Origin: Paraburkholderia rhizosphaerae
GTDB taxonomy: Bacteria > Pseudomonadota > Gammaproteobacteria > Burkholderiales > Burkholderiaceae
NCBI RefSeq assembly: GCF_004366595.1
Contig: NZ_SORE01000011.1
Span: 62,001-126,000 of the forward strand
Reading direction: 5' to 3'
DNA length: 64,000 nucleotides
Shown: piece after piece, positions 7,736 to 15,586 of the stretch
How the letters are laid out: the number at the start of each line of letters is the position of its first letter
Position numbering within the stretch: the first letter of the stretch is position 1
The notes under the pieces: model-generated
The model's input: only the letters and a program-made list of their open reading frames with translations
Told to the model about the DNA's origin: nothing
Databases searched by the model: none
Made by a program: the position numbers and the translations under genes

Positions 7736-8143
7736 ATGAGCGATACCACCGAACTGAGCAAGCGCGCCCCGTCGGCCGTCACGCGCAGCGAGAGCGAGGC
7801 GTCCATGCGCCGGATGACGATTTCTCCCGCCGTCGATATCTACGAGGACACTCAGGGCGTCACGCTGTGGGCGGACCTGCCCGGAGTCACCAAGGACAAG
7901 CTCGACGTGCGGGTCCATGACGGCAATCTCGCCATCGAGGCTGAGGCGGTCGTGCCGACACCGGCGAATCTGCGGCTGCAGCATGCCGAGGTCCGTGAGC
8001 CGCGCTTTGCGCGCACGTTCACACTCTCCCCGGACTTCGATACGTCGAAGATCGAGGCGAGCCTGCAGGACGGCATACTGAAGCTCACGATCCCGCGCCG
8101 CGACGAGGCGCGCCCGCGGCGGATCGAAGTGCGTACGGACTGA
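7736..8143 (+). CDS. Small heat-shock protein Hsp20, DLPG type, copy 1 (135 aa)
   Basis: Alpha-crystallin-domain chaperone. Disordered N-terminal 30 residues, then ISPAVDIYEDTQGVTLWADL, the DLPG turn, DVRVHDGNLAIEAEA, a LSPDFDTSKIEASLQDGIL core and the C-terminal anchor IEV. Ribosome binding site GAGGAGCC precedes the ATG. It is the second gene of a two-Hsp20 unit and has a counterpart at 14162-14575. The 43 bp after its stop lead into a perfect 22-bp inverted repeat at 8187-8234, which may end or stabilise this transcript. Confidence 0.93.
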   Translation: MSDTTELSKRAPSAVTRSESEASMRRMTISPAVDIYEDTQGVTLWADLPGVTKDKLDVRVHDGNLAIEAEAVVPTPANLRLQHAEVREPRFARTFTLSPDFDTSKIEASLQDGILKLTIPRRDEARPRRIEVRTD

Positions 8144-8186
8144 AGTTGGCCGTCGGGCAGCAACGACAGGGAAAACACCGGGTGGC

Positions 8187-8234
8187 GGCTGGCTCGTGCG
8201 AACCTCCGCATTCGGAGGTTCGCACGAGCCAGCC
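8187..8234. repeat. Perfect 22-bp inverted repeat with 4-nt loop
   Basis: The arm at 8187-8208 and its exact reverse complement at 8213-8234 are separated by CATT. As RNA this would be a very stable GC-rich hairpin. There is no T-run after it, so it is not a standard rho-independent terminator. The next ORF (8196-8474) can only begin inside it, with GTG at 8196. Confidence 0.9.
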
Positions 8235-8474
8235 GTTCCCGGTAGCTATGTCGCGCTGGCCAGGATTGAGTGCGATGGCCGACTGGCCCTGCGCCGATAT
8301 GCACAGCGCTCGCTGACCGCTGCAGAAATGCAGCGCGACGCGCTGTCTTGCGCCCTCAGGCTGATTGGAAGGGGGACTTTCGCGACTGCGGAGTGCAGGG
8401 CGGCTGCGGCAGCCGCTCCCGAGACTCAGTCTGAAAACGTCGACGGCAGAAAAGCGGCGGCGCCGGCGCCGTGA
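8196..8474 (+). CDS. Small YVA-type protein, copy 2, possibly 5'-truncated (92 aa)
   Basis: Shares YVALARIECDG and the helix DALSCALRLIGRG with the proteins at 5647-5940 and 14656-14937, so it belongs to the same small family of unknown function. The only start available is GTG at 8196, inside the left arm of a 22-bp perfect palindrome, with no ribosome binding site. The first 14 residues are therefore coded by the palindrome and are unlike the relatives. The tryptophan-containing segment is also missing (LALRRYAQRS in its place). It may be a decaying copy, or be expressed by read-through. It lies between two Hsp20 genes. Confidence 0.5.
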   Translation: MRTSAFGGSHEPAVPGSYVALARIECDGRLALRRYAQRSLTAAEMQRDALSCALRLIGRGTFATAECRAAAAAAPETQSENVDGRKAAAPAP

Positions 8475-8515
8475 CCGGAATACGGTTCTCCTACCAGATA
8501 CCAGAGGAGGAAACG

Positions 8516-9085
8516 ATGAACCCCGATCCGAAAAAGTGGAATCCCTTCAAGTTCCTTCGCGGGGCTGTGCGCAAGTCCGATGCGGACAGCCCGGAGAGCC
8601 CGCTGGCGAGCGAAAACGAACAATGGCGCGCCTCCCTGCCCGACATTGCGCGACTGTTCTCACGAGAACCATGGCGCGCAGTGGAGGAGTTTTTTCACGA
8701 CCCGTTTGCAGGCCGTGGCGCGCTCGAACGATGGTTCGGCGACTTCAGTTCATCGCGCTTCCAGCCGCGCATCGACGTCGTCGATGAGGGACCGGTGCTA
8801 CGCGTGACCGCAGAACTGCCCGGGATGGAGCGCGAAGACGTGAAGGTGAGCGTCGAGGACGGTGCGATCGTGCTGCGCGGTGAGAAAAAGCAGGATGTGC
8901 GCAGTGAGGAAAACGGCTGCTACCGGCTGGAGCGTGCCCACGGACGCTTCGTGCGCACGATCCCGATGCCTGAATACGCCGATCCCGGTCGCGCCCTGGC
9001 AAAGTTCGATAACGGCGTACTCACGTTGACCGTGCCGAAAACGGAGCCGACGCCGTCCACGAGTCGCACGATCGATATCGGTTAG
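8516..9085 (+). CDS. Small heat-shock protein Hsp20, larger form (189 aa)
   Basis: Alpha-crystallin-domain chaperone with a longer, Trp/Pro-containing N-terminal arm of about 80 residues (WNPFKFLRG, EPWRAVEEFF). The domain starts near FQPRIDVVDEGPVLRV, has ELPGMEREDV and ENGCYRLERAHGRF, then FDNGVLTLTVPK, and ends with the anchor IDI. The ATG at 8516 follows AGAGGAGGAAACG, an excellent ribosome binding site. It is the third Hsp20 of block 1 and has no counterpart in block 2. A tRNA-Lys gene begins 44 bp downstream. Confidence 0.93.
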   Translation: MNPDPKKWNPFKFLRGAVRKSDADSPESPLASENEQWRASLPDIARLFSREPWRAVEEFFHDPFAGRGALERWFGDFSSSRFQPRIDVVDEGPVLRVTAELPGMEREDVKVSVEDGAIVLRGEKKQDVRSEENGCYRLERAHGRFVRTIPMPEYADPGRALAKFDNGVLTLTVPKTEPTPSTSRTIDIG

Positions 9086-9129
9086 GGCAAGCACGCAAAG
9101 CGCTATGACGGCGCGTGAAAACGAGGACT

Positions 9130-9202
9130 GGGCCGTTAGCTCAGTTGGTAGAGCAGCGGACTTTTAATCCGTTGGTCACTGGTTCGAATCCAGTACGGCC
9201 CA
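9130..9202 (+). tRNA. tRNA-Lys (anticodon UUU)
   Basis: A full cloverleaf can be drawn: acceptor GGGCCGT with ACGGCCC (7 perfect pairs), D-arm GCTC/GAGC, anticodon stem GCGGA/TCCGT enclosing CTTTTAA (anticodon TTT), T-arm ACTGG/CCAGT with TTCGAAT, and discriminator A at 9202. The CCA end is not encoded (CA then TG follows). Chromosomal tRNA genes are common island attachment sites, but I found no copy of its 3' end elsewhere in the window. Confidence 0.95.
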
Positions 9203-9759
9203 CATGAAGCGCTGAATCCGACGCCATTTGACGCACGTTTGCCTCCGGGATCCGCAACCCGTGCCTGTCTCGCGTAAGGTGACGACGACATTCATCCGGA
9301 GCGCACGACTTCACCATGCCAGAGAATTCGTTGCCCAGCTCTGTTCGACATCAAACGATCAATATGATGAAGCGCGACCATTTCGCCTGTAGTCCGGCTT
9401 GGCCGGGTTCTGTTTCCGCATTGACAACTGGAGAGGAATGCTTTGGGAATCGGCGTGCAGATAGATACGTCGGGCTTCCCGGCACGGCGTCGCTGGAGAG
9501 TGAAGCCGCGTTGCAGCTCATGCGCCTTCAAAAGTAGGCTGCTCATGTTGCCGATTGCTGGTGATCGATTGCGCGTCATTGCATGTCATCAGCAAACGCC
9601 GAGTACGAGGAAACACCGGGCGATCCGATTCTTCGAAAATACAGACGTGTGGAGCGGCGTGCGCAAGGTGGCTCCCAGGCAATCCGGGACACCCGTCTTT
9701 TGAGGTTCGCTAAGCCCATGCTGGGAGATCCGTAACCGCAAGCTGTTGTTCATCCTTCG
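9203..9759. other. Intergenic, no recognised gene
   Basis: About 560 bp between tRNA-Lys and the ParB-like gene. Short open frames exist but have no recognisable motifs or ribosome binding sites. It could be former coding DNA. Confidence 0.4.
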
Positions 9760-10206
9760 TCAAGGCGAGCGGTGGCTCAGGGGGCGAGCCGCAACATACG
9801 AAACGCCAAGCCCGGACGCTTGATGTACGAAAAAGTCCAAATCTTGAAGGCACCCCGAGACACGCGACGCATGGCGCACTGAGTCGTCCTTTGAGCCTGG
9901 TTCAATCTCGCACCAGAATTCCTGATGACGGACACCGAGACGACGTGCCGCCTCATGGCGGTGAAAGTGACTCGCGAGCCAGAACCGGCAGCCATCAAAG
10001 AAGACCTTCATTGCCGGCCGCACCGCGCGCATCGAGCCACAGCGGATCGCGGTCATCGCTTGCTCCAGCGCCTGGCCGTCGATGAACTGGTCAGCGGAAA
10101 GCTCATCAGCAATCGAGAGCTGAAAAAACTTGAGGTAGTCCCCCCCGAGCACGCCGGCAGGAAGCCTGACCGATGAGCCGACAGGCGAACGAGGATCGCT
10201 GGGCAT
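9760..10206 (-). CDS. Orphan ParB-like N-terminal-domain protein, partial or decaying (148 aa)
   Basis: Residues about 60-115 match the ParB-like nuclease or effector fold as found in stand-alone ParB-type proteins: an EQAMTAIRCG helix, VFFDGCRFWLASHFHRHEAA (normally WLADGFHR) and CEIEPGSKDDSVRHA. The helix-turn-helix expected further on is not seen, and the C-terminal 30 residues look unrelated, so it may be a truncated gene. The start at 10206 is a guess; the frame is open to 10266. No ParA is nearby. It lies between tRNA-Lys and the second groEL operon. Confidence 0.5.
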   Translation of the reverse strand: MPSDPRSPVGSSVRLPAGVLGGDYLKFFQLSIADELSADQFIDGQALEQAMTAIRCGSMRAVRPAMKVFFDGCRFWLASHFHRHEAARRLGVRHQEFWCEIEPGSKDDSVRHASRVSGCLQDLDFFVHQASGLGVSYVAARPLSHRSP

Positions 10207-10298
10207 CGAGATGTCCGATTCTGCGGGACAGCATGACGGTCGTGACACGGGCGTGTGTCGCCACAACCCCGACCTGTTGGTCAGGGCGGTTCATTCGT

Positions 10299-10553
10299 TC
10301 ATTCTTCAGCCATGAGATGGCGGATAACCAGCGCCGGATCGGCGATGTCCAAGATCAGCCGGCGAAGGATGCGCCTGCGCATGTGCTCCTCGTCGAGCGT
10401 CCAGGGCGCGCCCTTGTCGCTGAGATAGCGCGCGAGGGCGTCCTGGTGGTCCTCACCGGCGGGAAGGTCAAGGCGGACAGCAAGCAGTCCCGCCACGACG
10501 TCGTCGATATCGACGTCCAGCGGCTTCGAATCAATGTTGAGCTTCAGTTTCAT
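10299..10553 (-). CDS. Small acidic protein downstream of groEL2 (84 aa)
   Basis: Begins MKLKLNIDSKPLDVDIDD and is acidic and helical towards the end (HMRRRILRRLILDIADPALV). I do not recognise a family. The ATG at 10553 has GGAGCGGTC upstream; the longer open frame (to 10733) overlaps groEL and has no better start. It is 109 bp after groEL2 on the same strand, so it is probably co-transcribed with groES2-groEL2. The VDIDD-VVAGLL-LDLPAG layout suggests a small structured domain; its role is unknown. Confidence 0.65.
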   Translation of the reverse strand: MKLKLNIDSKPLDVDIDDVVAGLLAVRLDLPAGEDHQDALARYLSDKGAPWTLDEEHMRRRILRRLILDIADPALVIRHLMAEE

Positions 10554-10662
10554 GACCGCTCCAGCACAAAAAGCGGCGCCGCGTGGCGGAGACAGCGTGC
10601 GGCGCCGAACGGGTTGCACGGGCCGCGACTGTTGGCCGGCGCATGCAGGAAACGCTGCCGGA

Positions 10663-12285
10663 TCAGTAGTCAAACTCCGGTGCGGGGGTCTGCGCCGGTT
10701 TTTCGTCTTTCGGCGCTTCGGCAACCGTTGCATCCGTCGTCAGGATCAGCCCGGCAATCGATGCGGCATTCTGTAGTGCCGTGCGCGCAACCTTGGTAGG
10801 ATCGACCACGCCCGCCTCGACAAGGTCGCCATACTCGCCAGTGGCCGCGTTGTAGCCGAAGTTGCCGCTGCCTTCGAGCACCTTCGCGATGACCACAGAA
10901 GGCTCATCCCCCGCGTTGGAAGCGATCACTCGCAGCGGCGCCTCGAGCGCTCGCAACACGATCTGGACGCCCGCGTCCTGATCACTGTTGGCGCCTTTCA
11001 GGTTCATCACCGCCGAACGCGCGCGCAGCAGCGCCACACCACCACCCGGCACGATGCCTTCCTCGACCGCCGCGCGGGTGGCGTGCAGCGCGTCGTCCAC
11101 GCGGTCCTTCTTCTCCTTCATCTCAACCTCGGTCGCCGCTCCGACCTTGATGACGGCCACACCGCCCGCAAGCTTTGCCACGCGCTCCTGCAGCTTCTCG
11201 CGGTCATAGTCGCTCGTCGCCTCGACTACCTGCGCCCGGATGGACTTCACGCGTGCCTCGATGCGCTTTTCGTCGCCGGCGCCGTCGATGATGATCGTGT
11301 CGTCCTTGCGCACTTCGACGCGCTTCGCGCTGCCGAGATCGTCAAGCGTTGCCTTCTGCAACTGCTTGCCGGTTTCCTCGGAGATGACGGTTGCACCCGT
11401 GAGGACGGCGATGTCTTCAAGCATCGCCTTGCGGCGGTCGCCGAAACCGGGCGCCTTGACGCCCGCGACCTTCAGGATGCCGCGCATCGCGTTGACCACG
11501 AGCGTGGCGAGTGCCTCGCCGTCGATGTCTTCCGCGACGATCAGCAGGGGCTTGCCCGCCTTGGAGGTCGCTTCGAGGACCGGCAGCAGATCCCGGATGT
11601 TCGATATCTTCTTGTCGTGCAGCAGGATCAGGGCGTCGTCCAGATACGCCGCCTGCTTCTCCGGATCGTTGATGAAGTAGGGGCTCACGTAGCCGCGGTC
11701 GAACTGCATCCCTTCAACTACGTCCAGCTCGTTCTCGAGCGACTTGCCGTCTTCGACGGTGATCACCCCCTCCTTGCCGACCTTCTCCATCGCGTCGGCG
11801 ATGATTTTGCCGATTGCCTCGTCGGAATTTGCCGAAATCGAGCCCACCTGGGCGATTTCGCGATTGGTGGAAATGGGCTTCGAGAGCGCACGTAGTTCGT
11901 CGAGCACGGCGCCCACGGCCTTGTCGATGCCCCGTTTGAGGTCCATCGGGTTCATGCCCGCTGCGACGTGCTTCATGCCTTCCTGCACGATCGCCTGCGC
12001 CAGCACGGTGGCCGTGGTGGTGCCGTCTCCGGCGACATCGGCCGTTTTCGAGGCAACTTGTTTCACCACCTGGGCCCCCATGTTCTCGAAGCGGTCCTTC
12101 AGCTCGATTTCCCTCGCGACCGACACACCGTCCTTGGTGATGGTCGGCGCGCCGAAGCTGCGCTCGATCAGCACATTGCGGCCTTTCGGACCGAGCGTGA
12201 CCTTCACGGCATCGGCGAGAACGTTCACGCCCTTAACGATACGGGCGCGCGCGCTGTCATGAAATTTGACGTCTTTTGCACTCAT
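10663..12285 (-). CDS. groEL: Chaperonin GroEL, paralogue 2 (540 aa)
   Basis: Full-length 60-kDa chaperonin. It starts MSAKDVKFHDSARARIV, has GDGTTTAT at the ATP site, and AAVEEGIVPGGGVALLRAR near the C-terminal third. The last residues are TPAPEFDY, again without the Gly-Gly-Met tail. Same length as paralogue 1, with substitutions spread along the sequence. It follows groES2 by 77 bp and is followed by an 84-aa ORF. A sigma32-like promoter lies ahead of groES2. Two tail-less GroEL copies in one island suggest a specialised stress set beside a housekeeping copy elsewhere; that copy is inferred, not seen. Confidence 0.96.
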   Translation of the reverse strand: MSAKDVKFHDSARARIVKGVNVLADAVKVTLGPKGRNVLIERSFGAPTITKDGVSVAREIELKDRFENMGAQVVKQVASKTADVAGDGTTTATVLAQAIVQEGMKHVAAGMNPMDLKRGIDKAVGAVLDELRALSKPISTNREIAQVGSISANSDEAIGKIIADAMEKVGKEGVITVEDGKSLENELDVVEGMQFDRGYVSPYFINDPEKQAAYLDDALILLHDKKISNIRDLLPVLEATSKAGKPLLIVAEDIDGEALATLVVNAMRGILKVAGVKAPGFGDRRKAMLEDIAVLTGATVISEETGKQLQKATLDDLGSAKRVEVRKDDTIIIDGAGDEKRIEARVKSIRAQVVEATSDYDREKLQERVAKLAGGVAVIKVGAATEVEMKEKKDRVDDALHATRAAVEEGIVPGGGVALLRARSAVMNLKGANSDQDAGVQIVLRALEAPLRVIASNAGDEPSVVIAKVLEGSGNFGYNAATGEYGDLVEAGVVDPTKVARTALQNAASIAGLILTTDATVAEAPKDEKPAQTPAPEFDY

Positions 12286-12362
12286 GTTGTTGCTCCGGGA
12301 AGTAGTCGTTGACTCAAGGCGTCGCGAACGACCGGTCCGGTGTCCGCGACCGTAATGAGGTT

Positions 12363-12680
12363 TCAGGCCGCCTTGCAGGCGGCGCCCGCGTCGGCCTCGA
12401 GCACGCCCATGACGTCTTCCTCGCGCATGACGAGCAGTTCCTCGCCGTCGACCTTGACGGTCTGGCCTGCGTACTTGCCGAAGAGGACCTGGTCACCGAC
12501 TTTGAGTTGGAGCCCGCGCAGCGTTCCATCCTGCAACAGCCGGCCGCTGCCGACTGCGACGACTTCGCCTTGTTCTGGTTTTTCTGCCGCTGAATCGGGA
12601 ATCACGATGCCCGAAGCTGTCGTCCGCTGCGTCTCGATTCGCTTGACGATAACCCGGTCGTAGAGGGGACGAATCTGCAT
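12363..12680 (-). CDS. groES: Co-chaperonin GroES, paralogue 2 (105 aa)
   Basis: Lid of the GroEL chamber. It starts MQIRPLYDRVIVKRIE and contains the mobile loop TASGIVIPDSAAEKPEQGEV and QVLFGKYAGQTV. The C-terminus carries a short extension (EADAGAACKAA) not found in paralogue 1. The ATG at 12680 has CAGGAGATCTGA upstream. It heads the groES2-groEL2 unit and sits about 110 nt behind a sigma32-like promoter at 12788-12816. Confidence 0.95.
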   Translation of the reverse strand: MQIRPLYDRVIVKRIETQRTTASGIVIPDSAAEKPEQGEVVAVGSGRLLQDGTLRGLQLKVGDQVLFGKYAGQTVKVDGEELLVMREEDVMGVLEADAGAACKAA

Positions 12681-12787
12681 TCAGATCTCCTGAGCGATTA
12701 AAGGATCACCAATAAGGGAATCCGGCTGCAGGTGCCGGGGCGCGTGGAGCGCCGCGCTGCAGCCGAGCCAATGTCTGGCGGAGAGCG

Positions 12788-12816
12788 AAATAGAGGCGCC
12801 CACCGCGCGCTTCAAG
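12788..12816 (-). promoter_or_regulatory. Sigma32-like promoter of groES2-groEL2
   Basis: On the minus strand, CTTGAA (12816-12811) is followed after 14 nt by CCTCTATTT (12796-12788), close to the sigma32 pattern CTTGAA-N(13-15)-CCCCATnT. It directs transcription into groES2. Its leader lacks the conserved blocks found ahead of the two FAPG Hsp20 genes. Confidence 0.6.
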
Positions 12817-12849
12817 GGGGCTGGAAATGGCTCTTTGTAACAAATTGTT

Positions 12850-13488
12850 TCAGCGTGGCAGCAGGATGCGATGGACCGTGCCGAGGCGATAAACCGTGCG
12901 GCCGCGCCCGTCGGGTCGGCGGGGTAGAGGCGACACAGGACAGGGCGGCTGGCGTCCGCCATCGACGTCAAGGGTGTCGTCCGGCACATTGAGCGTGTGC
13001 CACAGGCCGCCCTTGACGGGGCGGAATAGCCAGCGCACGTAGCCCCTGCGCGCGGCAAGCTGCATCAGCTCGTCGCGATCGGTCTCGTCATCGAGAAGTT
13101 GCGGGTCGCGGGCCATGTCCTCTCCATAGTCGCCGAACGCTCGCCGGCAGGCTAGCGTCTCGGCAGCGCTGGCGCCGATCACGTTGCAGCCGCGCCGCTC
13201 GACGCGCTCGACATCCCACGCACCGGATTGCCAGGCGGCATCAAGCAGCATGGCGTCCACGGTCTCGAAGCTGTGCCACGGTGCATCGAGCTGGACGGCC
13301 GATCCCGGAACCGGGCGTGGCGGGATCTCAATGCCGGGCAGCACAAGCGGCGTCGCGCGCCGGAATCCGTGCCAGTGGAGTATTGCGATGAGCGGCGTAT
13401 TCACCTGCGCCGCCGCCGTGACGGTGACGGCAAAGAGCGGCAGGCGCACGGCGTCGATCTGTTCCTGAAGCCTGTCGAAAAGGTCCAT
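12850..13488 (-). CDS. Conserved-looking hypothetical protein (212 aa)
   Basis: I do not recognise the family. The soluble protein begins MDLFDRLQEQIDAVRLPLF, has a beta-rich first third (AVTVTAAAQV, LIAILHWHGF), an acidic middle (DPQLLDDETDRDELMQL) and a basic C-terminus. The ATG at 13488 follows GGGAGG. Its start faces the hsp20 gene at 13685, and its upstream region overlaps the heat-shock promoter there, so the two are divergently expressed. It ends 170 bp before groES2. The setting suggests stress regulation, but no function can be assigned. Confidence 0.7.
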   Translation of the reverse strand: MDLFDRLQEQIDAVRLPLFAVTVTAAAQVNTPLIAILHWHGFRRATPLVLPGIEIPPRPVPGSAVQLDAPWHSFETVDAMLLDAAWQSGAWDVERVERRGCNVIGASAAETLACRRAFGDYGEDMARDPQLLDDETDRDELMQLAARRGYVRWLFRPVKGGLWHTLNVPDDTLDVDGGRQPPCPVSPLPRRPDGRGRTVYRLGTVHRILLPR

Positions 13489-13519
13489 GAAGCCTCCCGG
13501 TTGACATGTTGCAGGGCCT

Positions 13520-13684
13520 CTTGAAATTTCCGTTCCTTGCGCTATTTTATGCATCGCTCAGGCAATCGCGATTAAGCGCTGCGTGTTTCGATTTGTTTGT
13601 CGGCGGGGTTTCCCACGGACAGGCGGACTGGAGCGCGTGGTTCCGTTCGTCTTTCGTGGCGGCCCCGGTTTCAAGGAGCCAGTC
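13520..13684 (+). promoter_or_regulatory. Sigma32-like promoter and structured leader, copy C
   Basis: CTTGAAA at 13520-13526 and CTATTTTAT at 13542-13550 fit a sigma32 promoter. The leader shares GCTCAGGCA (13556-13564), CTGCGTGTTTCGATTTGTTTG (13579-13599) and AGGCGGACTGGAGCGCG (13621-13637) with copies A and B. GGCGGAC (13622-13628) pairs with GTTCGTC (13645-13651) over a 16-nt loop. The two changes from copy B are kept as G-U pairs, which supports an RNA structure. Confidence 0.75.
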
Positions 13685-14125
13685 ATGAGCGATGTTTTCT
13701 TCAGCACCGATCTGCTGGGCGAATTCGACCGCCTGCACCGGCAGATGGCCGGCGTCTTCGCGGGCTTTCCCGCCAGCCTGCGCGCCATGCGCAGCGACAC
13801 CTTTCCTCCCGTCAACATCGGCAGCACCGACGACAGCGTCGAGATCGTCGCGTTCGCGCCAGGGCTCGACCCGGCAGCGATCGATGTCTCGATCGACAAG
13901 GGGTTGCTGACGATCAGCGGCGATCGCAAGCCGCCAGAACCGGGGATGCGGGAGGAAACGCGTGTCTACGCGCAGGAGCGCTTCCAGGGCGCGTTCGAGC
14001 GTGTGATCGAGCTGCCGCAGCACGCCGATCACGACAAGGTCAATGCGCGTTACGTGAACGGTTGCCTGACCATCAGCGTCGGGCGTTCCGAGGCATTGAA
14101 GCCTCGTGCCATCACCGTCCAGTAA
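13685..14125 (+). CDS. Small heat-shock protein Hsp20, FAPG type, copy 2 (146 aa)
   Basis: Paralogue of the protein at 7280-7720, the same length and readily aligned from MSD to the C-terminal ITVQ. The alpha-crystallin domain shows FPPVNIGSTDDSVEI, FAPG, DVSIDKGLLTISGDRK and RVYAQERFQGAFERVIELP. The ATG at 13685 follows AAGGAGCCAGTC. The upstream open frame (from 13583) is leader: it reads a different frame through the conserved blocks from copy B, so the conservation is at nucleotide level. Followed 36 bp later by the DLPG-type partner. Confidence 0.93.
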   Translation: MSDVFFSTDLLGEFDRLHRQMAGVFAGFPASLRAMRSDTFPPVNIGSTDDSVEIVAFAPGLDPAAIDVSIDKGLLTISGDRKPPEPGMREETRVYAQERFQGAFERVIELPQHADHDKVNARYVNGCLTISVGRSEALKPRAITVQ

Positions 14126-14161
14126 GTCCCTCGACCCGTCATGAGCGTTACGGAGGACATC

Positions 14162-14575
14162 ATGTACGACAGCACTGAACTGGCTAAACGTCCGTCGGGC
14201 ACCCAAGTCGCCGCCCGTGAGGGTGCGGAAACCGCGAAGCAGCTCACCCGCATTGCACCTGCGGTCGACGTGTTCGAGGACAGCCGCGGCATCACGCTGT
14301 ATGCCGACCTGCCGGGCGTGCCGCGCGAGAAGCTCGACGTGCGTGTGCAGGACGGCAGTCTGAACATTGAAGCTGAGGCAGTGATTCCCACGCCATCCGG
14401 GCTGCGACTGCAGCACGGTGAAGTGCGTCACCCGCACTTCTGGCGCGCGTTCACGCTGAGCCCGGACTTCGACGTCTCGCGCATCGACGCGCAGTTGCGC
14501 GATGGGGTGCTCAAGCTGACCATCCCGCGCCGCGAGGAGGCGAAGCCGCGACGCATCCAGGTGGGTGTTGGTTAG
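14162..14575 (+). CDS. Small heat-shock protein Hsp20, DLPG type, copy 2 (137 aa)
   Basis: Alpha-crystallin-domain chaperone paralogous to 7736-8143. It shows TRIAPAVDVFEDSRGITLYA, DLPG, DVRVQDGSLNIEAEA, LSPDFDVSRIDAQLRDGVL and the C-terminal anchor IQV. I prefer the ATG at 14162 over 14141 because GGAGG lies 5-9 nt upstream of it. It forms the second gene of a two-Hsp20 unit, as in block 1, and is followed by a YVA-type small protein, again as in block 1. Confidence 0.93.
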   Translation: MYDSTELAKRPSGTQVAAREGAETAKQLTRIAPAVDVFEDSRGITLYADLPGVPREKLDVRVQDGSLNIEAEAVIPTPSGLRLQHGEVRHPHFWRAFTLSPDFDVSRIDAQLRDGVLKLTIPRREEAKPRRIQVGVG

Positions 14576-14655
14576 GCGTATGCACAGGGGCGAGTCTGGA
14601 CGTACGGCGTGGCGCGCAGGGCCCGCGCCGTGTCATCCGACACGCGGAGCAATTT

Positions 14656-14937
14656 ATGGACAACGTCCGCAGCCAAAGCTGGAAAAGCTTCACGATCGAC
14701 ACCAGCGCGTTTCCGGTACGGCACTGTGCGCTGCCTCCCGCCGGACCGGAGACGTACGTGGCCATCGTGCGCATCCGGCATGCGGAGCGGACCGTCGCGG
14801 ATTGGCACTTGCCACGCTATGCCCAGCACTGGGCAAGCGCGGACGAGGCGCACCGGGAAACGGTCGAGTACGCGATACGCGCCATCAACGCGGGTTATCT
14901 CGACGATACCGGTTCGCCGGCGCGCTTCCTCACATGA
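14656..14937 (+). CDS. Small YVA-type protein, copy 3 (93 aa)
   Basis: The clearest member of the small family seen at 5647 and 8196: YVAIVRIRHAERTVADWHL, then RYAQHWASADEAHRETVEYA. Predicted as a beta-hairpin followed by an Ala/Glu-rich helix, function unknown. The ATG at 14656 follows GGAGCAATTT. Together with the Hsp20 pair just upstream it mirrors the gene order of block 1 (Hsp20, Hsp20, YVA protein), so the unit was probably duplicated as a block. Confidence 0.7.
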   Translation: MDNVRSQSWKSFTIDTSAFPVRHCALPPAGPETYVAIVRIRHAERTVADWHLPRYAQHWASADEAHRETVEYAIRAINAGYLDDTGSPARFLT

Positions 14938-15042
14938 CGGTGCCGCGCTGCCACGCAGCGCGGCACCTGAACGGCCTGCACTGCATGTCGTTTTTCTGCA
15001 GGGGGCCTCTGCTTTCGGGAACCTGTTTTACGGGAGAAGAAA

Positions 15043-15351
15043 ATGCTCAGTCCACACGAATTTGCGACCCTGATGCTGGTCCGTCAGGCGCCGGACCAGC
15101 TCGATATGAATCGCGCCGAGCTCGACGCGCTGCTTGAGCGCCAGATGGTCATGCTGGAACATTGCGCCGAGGGCGCTCGCCGCGCGTACCTGACCGGGAA
15201 GGGCAGAACGTTCCTCGACGCGCTCCACCCGGGCGACGCACCGCGTCGAAGCCGGAAGACCGCCGGCAACGACGGTGGGACAAGCCCGGAAACGCCCTCC
15301 GTGCCAGGTGGCATCACGACGGATATTGTGGTGCCGGGACGCGCAGGCTGA
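15043..15351 (+). CDS. Small winged-helix-like protein (102 aa)
   Basis: Unknown function. MLSPHEFATLMLVRQAPDQL followed by LDALLERQMVMLEH and AYLTGKGRTFLDAL has the look of a short winged helix: two helices, then a beta wing of the L-T-x-K-G-R type found in MarR-like folds. The C-terminal 40 residues are Pro/Gly/Thr-rich and probably disordered. The ATG at 15043 follows GGGAGAAGAAA, a good ribosome binding site. It is downstream of the block 2 Hsp20 genes on the same strand. DNA binding is a guess from the pattern. Confidence 0.65.
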   Translation: MLSPHEFATLMLVRQAPDQLDMNRAELDALLERQMVMLEHCAEGARRAYLTGKGRTFLDALHPGDAPRRSRKTAGNDGGTSPETPSVPGGITTDIVVPGRAG

Positions 15352-15402
15352 ATGGCTGCGCGATCGCAACGACAGGCCTGTCGTCCTTCGTGACGAGCGG
15401 GC

Positions 15403-15435
15403 GCGAGGTTACCGGGGACCTCCCGGTAACCTCGC
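15403..15435. repeat. Perfect 14-bp inverted repeat (hairpin)
   Basis: GCGAGGTTACCGGG (15403-15416) and its exact reverse complement (15422-15435) enclose GACCT. It is GC-rich and stable and lies 50 bp after the 102-aa ORF. It may end or protect that transcript; no T-run follows. Confidence 0.8.
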
Positions 15436-15586
15436 GGCGGGGACAGGTGTCATGGTAGCGTGTCCTCGCGCTTTGCCGACGCCCCGGGCCTGCGGTGCCA
15501 TGCGGGATCCCGTCTATGCTGGGTCGAATTGCAAATCCCGCATCGCCGGGCTCGCTTCGGGAACAACGCTCTGCCTGAGGTGGGAT

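Noticed and set aside
9130..9202. tRNA-Lys as an island attachment site
   Set aside because: No repeat of its 3' end was found elsewhere in the window, and the neighbouring genes show no integrase next to it.
9316..9703. Two short plus-strand frames after tRNA-Lys
   Set aside because: No motifs, no binding sites, and overlapping each other.
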